From Thermoplasmatota archaeon (lineage in GTDB: Archaea > Thermoplasmatota > JAKEGO01), in contig JANQNK010000010.1 of the NCBI GenBank assembly GCA_028279595.1, positions 1 to 46,304 on the forward strand: a stretch of 46,304 nt of DNA, written 5' to 3'. How positions within the stretch are numbered: the first letter of the stretch is position 1; each line of letters opens with the position of its first letter. Of the stretch, positions 41,244 to 46,304 are shown piece after piece. The notes under the pieces are model-generated. The model was not told the DNA's origin. It saw only the letters and a list, made by a program, of their open reading frames with translations, and searched no databases. The translations under genes and the position numbers were made by a program.

Positions 41244-42677
41244 GTGAAGGAGTACGATTTCATAGTGATAGGCACAGGCTCGGCCATGAACTTCGTCGGG
41301 GCTGCAATGGAGGATATCCCCAACGCGAAGATCGCGGTCATCGACCGGAGCGATCCTGGAGGCATCTGCCTTACCGTCGGATGCATCCCCACCAAGATAC
41401 TGGTCTATCCGGCCGACCTCGTCCGGATGGTGGATCGAATGGACGAGTTCGGCATCGATGTCACAGTGAACAACATCGATTTCCAGAAGGTCATGAAAAG
41501 GATGAAGGACTCCATCAGCGAGGACATCGAGGCCATCCGTGCAGGATTGACGGAGACGCCGAACATCGATTATTATCCGGAGACCGCGAGGTTCACCGCG
41601 CCGCGCACCCTCGAGGTCGGCGGTGAGACGATCCATTCCGAGAGGATTTTCCTCTGCACTGGCTCGAAACCGTTCATACCGCCGATAGAAGGATTGGATA
41701 AGGTCGGCTACCACACAAGCGACACTATACTGGACATCGACAAGCTCCCGGAGCAGCTGCTCATAGTCGGCGGAGGGTACATCGCTGCCGAGTTCGGACA
41801 CTTCTTCTCGGCCATGGGATCGAAGGTGACGATCAACGGGAGGAATCCCCAGTTCCTCAAGATGGAGGAGCCCGAGGTCTCGGAATTGGCGCTCCTGAAG
41901 ATGAGGGAGCACATGGAGGTACACGTCAATCTCGAGGTCGTCAAGGCCGACAGGACATTGACCGGAAAGAAGCGACTGGTGGCGAGGGACAGGGCTTCCG
42001 GAAAGACCGTCGCGTTCACCGGAACGGACATACTCGTGGCAGCAGGTAGGACCTCGAACTCCGACATCCTCGACCCCGCAGCGGGCGGAGTGGATGTGGA
42101 TGAGAACGGATGGATCATCGTGGACGACCAGTTCAGGACGTCGCAGGAGGGGGTCTGGGCCTTCGGGGACGCGACAGGAAAGCACCTGTTCAAGCACGTT
42201 GCAAACAGGGAGGCGATAGCGGCTTACCTCAACGCGTTCCATGGCGAAGGGGAGACTGTCCCATATCACGCGGTCCCCCACGCGGTCTTCACGCATCCGG
42301 AGATCGCCAGCGTGGGGATGAGGGAGGCCGAGGCCATCGCCTGGTTCGGCGAGGAGGGAATCCTGATCGGATTCCACAGGTACGAGAACACGGCGAAGGG
42401 CAACGCGATGGCGCTGAAGGATTACTTCGTCAAGGTCATCCTGGAGGAGGAATCGAGGAGGATATTGGGTGCTCACATAATTGGGCCTGATGCGTCGGTG
42501 TTGATCCAGGGGATCATCGACCTGATGTACACACACGACATGAGCTCGGAGCCAGTGTACCTTTCCATGTACATCCACCCCGCGCTTCCGGAAGTGGTCC
42601 AGAGGGCCTTCGGGAGCGTCTACACGCCAGCCCAGTACAGACATAGACTGTACCATATGCACGGTGGGCACCACTGA
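41244..42677 (+). CDS. dihydrolipoamide dehydrogenase-like flavin disulfide reductase
   Basis: 477 residues from the GTG at 41244, chosen because AGGTGG lies five bases upstream; a GTG at 41235 is also in frame. Visible: FAD loop FIVIGTGSA, the redox-active pair Cys42-Cys47 (GGICLTVGCIPTK), the NAD loop LLIVGGGYIAAEFGHF, FGDATGKHLFKHVANREA, and a C-terminal HPALPEVVQRA with the active-site His of the partner subunit. The FAD loop reads GTGSA rather than GGGPA. The end is His-rich (HMHGGHH). It could reduce lipoamide, a low-molecular-weight thiol or a metal ion. No 2-oxoacid dehydrogenase genes are near. Confidence 0.9.
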   Translation: MKEYDFIVIGTGSAMNFVGAAMEDIPNAKIAVIDRSDPGGICLTVGCIPTKILVYPADLVRMVDRMDEFGIDVTVNNIDFQKVMKRMKDSISEDIEAIRAGLTETPNIDYYPETARFTAPRTLEVGGETIHSERIFLCTGSKPFIPPIEGLDKVGYHTSDTILDIDKLPEQLLIVGGGYIAAEFGHFFSAMGSKVTINGRNPQFLKMEEPEVSELALLKMREHMEVHVNLEVVKADRTLTGKKRLVARDRASGKTVAFTGTDILVAAGRTSNSDILDPAAGGVDVDENGWIIVDDQFRTSQEGVWAFGDATGKHLFKHVANREAIAAYLNAFHGEGETVPYHAVPHAVFTHPEIASVGMREAEAIAWFGEEGILIGFHRYENTAKGNAMALKDYFVKVILEEESRRILGAHIIGPDASVLIQGIIDLMYTHDMSSEPVYLSMYIHPALPEVVQRAFGSVYTPAQYRHRLYHMHGGHH

Positions 42678-42687
42678 GCGCGATAGG

Positions 42688-42693
42688 ATTATA
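42688..42693 (+). promoter_or_regulatory. TATA box for capB-capC
   Basis: ATTATA centred 26 nt before the ATG at 42717, giving a leaderless mRNA. Confidence 0.45.
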
Positions 42694-42716
42694 CTGCGAG
42701 CGCCGATTCGAGGGTC

Positions 42717-43835
42717 ATGGCCCCGATACTGCTCCCGCTGTTCCTGGGAGCCGTCACGATAACAGCGGTATCAGTCCTGGCCCTCGAGGCGAGAAGGCAC
42801 AGATCACGCTTATCGACGCTCCAACACAGGATACACGTCAACGGGACCCGGGGAAAAACGGAGGTCACAGAGCTCATCGGAGATGCTATGAGGAACGCCG
42901 GCGTGAGGACCTGGTCGAAATCCACCGGCAAGGCTACCCGTATCATTGACCACGATGGCGTTGAGATCCCGTTCAAGAGGTCCGGCCCTCCAAACATCAG
43001 GGAGCAGATGGAGTTCATGGAGATGACGTCTGGGGCAGGTGCAAGAGGCGCTGTCGTCGAATGTATGGCTATAACACCAGAGCTCCAGGTGACATCGACC
43101 AGGATGGTAGGCCCGTCGATAGGTGTGATAACGAACGTCAGGCTCGAGCATACCGACGTCATGGGTCCAGGGATCGACGATATAGCCGAAGCTCTGGCCG
43201 GAACGATACCGGAGAACGGTGTCCTCGTCACCGGGGACCGGAGGTTCTACCCGTATTTCAGGGATATCTCGAAGACAAGGAGGACCAGGATCGTCCTTGC
43301 CGATTCGAGGAAATTGCCCGAGGATATCATTGCGGCTTTCAGGAACCATCAGAACATCGAGAATGTGGCAGTAGCTTGGGCCGTTTGCGAGGCAATGGGG
43401 ATTGAAAGCAGCGCCCTGATAGGGACGAATATCAAGAGGGATAGGAAGGCCCACCGGATAAACGTGAGTGGGATCCGAATGACTGTCATAGACGCACTAG
43501 GTTCGAACGATGCCGAATCGACCCGGATGGCATTGGAGGGTGTGGATACCGCCGGACCAGTCGTGGGTCTTTTCATCGGCCGCTCAGACAGGCCTGGAAG
43601 GGCGGTCGAGATGGCAGAGGGTTTCCTTCCAAGTGCGGGATTCGATGGGTGCTACGCCATCGGTCCGGGTGCCAAACTCTTCTCCTCAAGAACACGTGAT
43701 GTAATGGTCATCGGGGTAGCCAAAGGCATCGTGGAGAGGATAGCGCACGATGTTGGAGAGGACATGATCTTATTTGCGTTCGGCAACAGGACCGGTCGGA
43801 CAGCCGAAGAGGTTCTAAAGGAGTTGAGGCTATGA
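42717..43835 (+). CDS. capB: poly-gamma-glutamate synthase subunit PgsB/CapB
   Basis: 372 residues. An N-terminal membrane anchor (about 2-24), then a Mur-ligase-type ATP-binding domain starting RIHVNGTRGKTEVTELIGDAMRNAG (P-loop GTRGKT at 43-48), WSKSTGKATRII, MEMTSGAGARGAVVECMAITPELQ and ITNVRLEHTDVMGPGIDDIAEALAG, all typical of CapB. It activates the growing poly-gamma-glutamate chain with ATP and adds glutamate on the cytoplasmic face. It overlaps capC by 4 nt. Confidence 0.93.
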   Translation: MAPILLPLFLGAVTITAVSVLALEARRHRSRLSTLQHRIHVNGTRGKTEVTELIGDAMRNAGVRTWSKSTGKATRIIDHDGVEIPFKRSGPPNIREQMEFMEMTSGAGARGAVVECMAITPELQVTSTRMVGPSIGVITNVRLEHTDVMGPGIDDIAEALAGTIPENGVLVTGDRRFYPYFRDISKTRRTRIVLADSRKLPEDIIAAFRNHQNIENVAVAWAVCEAMGIESSALIGTNIKRDRKAHRINVSGIRMTVIDALGSNDAESTRMALEGVDTAGPVVGLFIGRSDRPGRAVEMAEGFLPSAGFDGCYAIGPGAKLFSSRTRDVMVIGVAKGIVERIAHDVGEDMILFAFGNRTGRTAEEVLKELRL

Positions 43836-44290
43836 CCGTCGACCCTTCCGTGGCCACGGTCGGGATCGTTACGGGTATCCTGATATCAATGCTGCTCTAC
43901 GAGCGCTCCAACATCTCAGCGGGAACGACGTTCGCTCCCGGCATCGCTGCCATTATTATCGTGATCGAACCGATCAGCGCCCTGGCGATCATCGCTTCGG
44001 CCCTCCTGGCCGGAGCTAGCGTGATCTACCTGTCGGAACACCTGTACGTCTTCGGCAAGAGACGGTATGCCCTCCTCGTCCTGCTGGGAATGACGATAAT
44101 GGCAGCACTAGACCTCGGATTTCGGTTCCTGGACGATGTGGGATCGGGGTATCGTGTCCTCGCTTATCTGGTCCCCGGGCTGGTAGGTACGGATTTCCAG
44201 AGACAGGGTGTTCCAAGAACGATGACGGCATTCCTGATCGTGACGGTCGTTACATCATCGGTCGTCCGCCTTCTGATCGGGTTTTCCTGA
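43832..44290 (+). CDS. capC: poly-gamma-glutamate synthase subunit PgsC/CapC
   Basis: 152 residues with about four to five membrane helices (around 10-25, 35-65, 75-95, 105-125, 130-150). TTFAPGIAAIIIVIEPISALAIIASALLAGASVIYLS and YRVLAYLVPGLVGTDFQRQGVPRTMTAFLIVT match CapC. It forms the polymerase with CapB. Its last 36 nt overlap the 3' end of the convergent TPR gene. No capA or capE is adjacent. Confidence 0.9.
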   Translation: MTVDPSVATVGIVTGILISMLLYERSNISAGTTFAPGIAAIIIVIEPISALAIIASALLAGASVIYLSEHLYVFGKRRYALLVLLGMTIMAALDLGFRFLDDVGSGYRVLAYLVPGLVGTDFQRQGVPRTMTAFLIVTVVTSSVVRLLIGFS

Positions 44291-45199
44291 GGTACGCTCA
44301 TCAACGGGTTCCCTATTTTCGGGTTCTCCTTTCTCCGATGGAGCGGCGCTTGCCTTTGACTCCTCCGGAGCCCCCCTGAACCTGAAGAGCCTCCTGCGGG
44401 TTGCGTCCGCGGCAGCTTCCTTCATGTCCCTTGAGGCAGGCTTCTTGTCGGATACCGGCGCCTCTTTGGGCCCTTCGGCCGGGTCCTGACCTGCCGGTCC
44501 CTGATCCTCATCGACCCCATTCTCACGAGGTCTGGTCCTGATCAGGGGTGGTTTCTCCGTGCCATCGGATCCGTTCTGGGGACCGGACTCAGCGGTCTCC
44601 TCTGCGGGTGCGGCGTCCTCTCCGGCGCGCCTCCTGAACAGCTGCCTCCTCTCCCTCGGCCTGCTCGACTCGAGCTTGGCCAGGCACTTCTGGCGGGAGA
44701 ATAGGGTCACTTTGTAATCGGGATTGATCTTCAGGGCCTCGTCGTAGACGTCGAGGGCTTCCTCGTATCGCTCTAGGTCCATCAACAGGTCGCCCTTGGC
44801 GAGAAGTAGGACCAGTCCGCCTCCCTGCTTGATGCCCCTTTCGAGGACGCGGAGGGCGTCGCGGTTTATCCCGTACTTGGAGAGTGTCATCGACTTGTTG
44901 TAATACGCCTTGTCGTCGGCCGGATCGACATCGATCGCTCTGTCGAAGCATTGTATGGCCGTGAGGAACTCTCCGGAGTCGCGTCTCGCGATCCCCAGGG
45001 CGATCCAGCCCTTGACCATCTTCGGATCCAGCTCAACTGTCCTCTCGAGGCTCCTCGACGCCCAGCCGTGACGTCCTGACTTCCAGTGGTTCCTTCCGTG
45101 GTCATACCATCTCTCCGGGTCCTCTCCGAGGTCCAGTGGAGCGTGGCAGATGGGGCATTCGTCACCTTCGAAGTCGGAGTCGCAGACCTGGCACTTCAC
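44255..45199 (-). CDS. zinc-ribbon TPR-repeat protein
   Basis: 314 residues from a GTG at 45199 that overlaps the AMP phosphorylase stop as GTGA. It opens with a zinc ribbon, CQVC and CPIC (about 3-19). Three to four tetratricopeptide repeats follow (about 40-180; for example KGWIALGIARRDSGEFLTAIQCFDRAIDVDP and ALDVYDEALKINPDY). A basic RPRERRQLFRRR patch follows, then about 110 residues that are disordered, Pro/Glu/Lys-rich. It is probably a scaffold for protein contacts. Its function is unknown. It is cotranscribed with the AMP phosphorylase gene. Confidence 0.82.
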   Translation of the reverse strand: MKCQVCDSDFEGDECPICHAPLDLGEDPERWYDHGRNHWKSGRHGWASRSLERTVELDPKMVKGWIALGIARRDSGEFLTAIQCFDRAIDVDPADDKAYYNKSMTLSKYGINRDALRVLERGIKQGGGLVLLLAKGDLLMDLERYEEALDVYDEALKINPDYKVTLFSRQKCLAKLESSRPRERRQLFRRRAGEDAAPAEETAESGPQNGSDGTEKPPLIRTRPRENGVDEDQGPAGQDPAEGPKEAPVSDKKPASRDMKEAAADATRRRLFRFRGAPEESKASAAPSEKGEPENREPVDERTSGKPDQKADDR

Positions 45200-46304
45200 T
45201 CGATGACCTCCTCGAGGATCATGCCCTCGATACGGACTGGCCAGTCGGCGTAGGCGAGCTTGACCGCAGCGTTCAGCTTCCATTCGGCATCAGCGTAGAT
45301 CGTGATCAGAGGTTCGCCCTCGCCGATCTCCTCTCCCTCCTTCTTGTGGAGCAGGAGTCCAGCGCCCTTGTTCCTGGGCGCTCCGGCGGTGCGCGCTATC
45401 CTGACCAGGCAGCGGTTCCTGACAAGTTCGACGTATCCGTGCCTGGGGCTCGGGATGACCTCGGTGAACTCGCCGGGCTCGATGTCCGATATCGAGACCT
45501 TGCCCTCCACGCCTTGCGCCTCTATGATCTCATTGAACTTCTCCAGAGCCTTGCCGCTGGCGAGTATCTCCTCGGCGTGCTCCTTGCCCTTTCCCTTCGG
45601 GGCGATCTTGCCCATCTCTATCATGACGCCTGCTAGCTCCAGGGCTTTCTCTCTGATCGAACCGATCTCGAGCGAACCATCGAGTATGCCCAGCGCCTCC
45701 TTGACCTCGAGCGAGGGACCGATCGCCCTGCCTATGGGCTGTCCGCCGTACGTGATGGCGCACCGGACCTCGACCCCGATGCGGCGTCCCAGCTCGATGA
45801 AGTCGCGCGCAAGGCGTCTGGCCTCCTCCTCGTCCTCGACCTTCGATCCCCTGCCCATCGGGATATCTATAAGGAGCTTCTCGACCCCAGCAGCTATCTT
45901 CTTCGCCATGACGGAGGCCAGCAATTGGCAGTGAGGGTCCAGCGAGAGCGGCCTCTCGGCCTTGATAATGATGTCGTCGGCGGGCGCTATGTTGACCCCG
46001 CCGCCCCATACCAGGGTGGCTCCAGTCCTGTGGGCGATGTCCATGATCTCGTCCGCGGAGTGAACGACGTCCGTGACGACCTCCATGAAGTCAGCGGTCC
46101 CGCAGGCGGAACTTATCGCCCTCGAAGATGTCTTCGGAACGAGGAGCCCGGCAGCTGCAGCGATCGGGACGGCTATTGCCGCATACTTGTTCCCTGGTAC
46201 GCCTCCGATGCTGTGGACGTCGAAGACGGGGGAGCGTTTGAACGTGAGCCTGTCGCCGGTGTCGACCATGGCGTTGGTCAGGTGGACTATCTCCTCCATG
46301 CTCA
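45196..46304 (-). CDS. AMP phosphorylase / thymidine phosphorylase family, N-terminus off the window
   Basis: The last about 369 residues are in the window and the frame remains open at the right edge, so the full protein is likely about 500 residues and the start is not seen. Visible: EEIVHLTNAMVDTGDRLTF, DVHSIGGVPGNKYA, PKTSSRAISSACGTADFMEVVTDV, LVWGGGVNIAPADDIIIKAE, DIPMGRGSKV and GQPIGRAIGPSLEVKEAL. This is the archaeal branch that phosphorolyses AMP to ribose 1,5-bisphosphate and adenine, for nucleotide salvage with R15P isomerase and form III RuBisCO. Neither partner is in the window. The TPR gene is translationally coupled downstream. Confidence 0.93.
   Translation of the reverse strand, partial: SMEEIVHLTNAMVDTGDRLTFKRSPVFDVHSIGGVPGNKYAAIAVPIAAAAGLLVPKTSSRAISSACGTADFMEVVTDVVHSADEIMDIAHRTGATLVWGGGVNIAPADDIIIKAERPLSLDPHCQLLASVMAKKIAAGVEKLLIDIPMGRGSKVEDEEEARRLARDFIELGRRIGVEVRCAITYGGQPIGRAIGPSLEVKEALGILDGSLEIGSIREKALELAGVMIEMGKIAPKGKGKEHAEEILASGKALEKFNEIIEAQGVEGKVSISDIEPGEFTEVIPSPRHGYVELVRNRCLVRIARTAGAPRNKGAGLLLHKKEGEEIGEGEPLITIYADAEWKLNAAVKLAYADWPVRIEGMILEEVIE

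Overview
The window comes from a high-GC archaeal chromosome. Archaea/eukaryote-type information genes mark it clearly: aIF2-gamma, ribosomal proteins S6e, S13, S4 and S11, RNA polymerase subunit D, aEF1-beta with its zinc-ribbon partner, Pth2, Dph2, a Pop5-like RNase P protein, the archaeal-type S-adenosylmethionine synthetase and an AMP phosphorylase. Gene content (MutL, two-cluster RpoD, TrkAH, no methanogenesis genes) and the frequent TATA box about 26 nt before a start codon suggest a euryarchaeon, perhaps a Thermoplasmatota relative. That placement is inference. Most first genes of transcription units look leaderless. I saw no tRNA, rRNA, CRISPR array or transposase.

Layout. 1-5.4 kb: a giant secreted beta-propeller/Ig-like protein with a C-terminal membrane tail. 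5.6-10.5 kb: a surface-glycan cassette (GT2, WcaL-like GT4, WcaK-like pyruvyl transferase, convergent WzxC-like flippase). 10.6-15.4 kb: pyrE-purD, a 341-nt gap with a strong hairpin, then mutL, whose reading frame continues without a stop into an upstream four-helix membrane domain. 15.5-18.9 kb: PaaK-type CoA ligase, Pth2, a membrane protein, Dph2. 18.9-21.8 kb: TrkA-TrkH potassium uptake. 21.9-24.8 kb: a GT4 and a secreted subtilase. 24.9-26.9 kb: S6e, aIF2-gamma, PIN nuclease. 27.1-29.1 kb: polyprenol/lipid kinase-like protein, small membrane protein, NifX-like protein, M50 protease. 29.2-33.2 kb: S-adenosylmethionine synthetase, a small helical protein, then S13-S4-S11-rpoD. 33.3-36.3 kb: a lower-GC medium-chain dehydrogenase and acetyl-CoA synthetase. 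36.4-38.5 kb: Pop5-like protein, DUF2797 protein, PPP phosphatase. 38.6-42.7 kb: pyrD with an acidic tail, zinc ribbon-aEF1-beta, LarE, a lipoamide-dehydrogenase-like enzyme. 42.7-46.3 kb: a CapB-CapC (PgsBC) poly-gamma-glutamate pair, a TPR protein and AMP phosphorylase running off the right edge.

How the genes fit together. Much of the window is housekeeping (translation, pyrimidine and purine synthesis, nucleotide salvage, acyl-CoA activation, K+ uptake). The accessory layer concerns the cell envelope: two secreted proteins with matching C-terminal tails, three glycosyltransferases, a flippase, a pyruvyl transferase and a possible poly-gamma-glutamate polymerase. The most unusual single observation is the MutL frame fused to a membrane domain, with a well-placed internal promoter and GTG that could also give ordinary soluble MutL.
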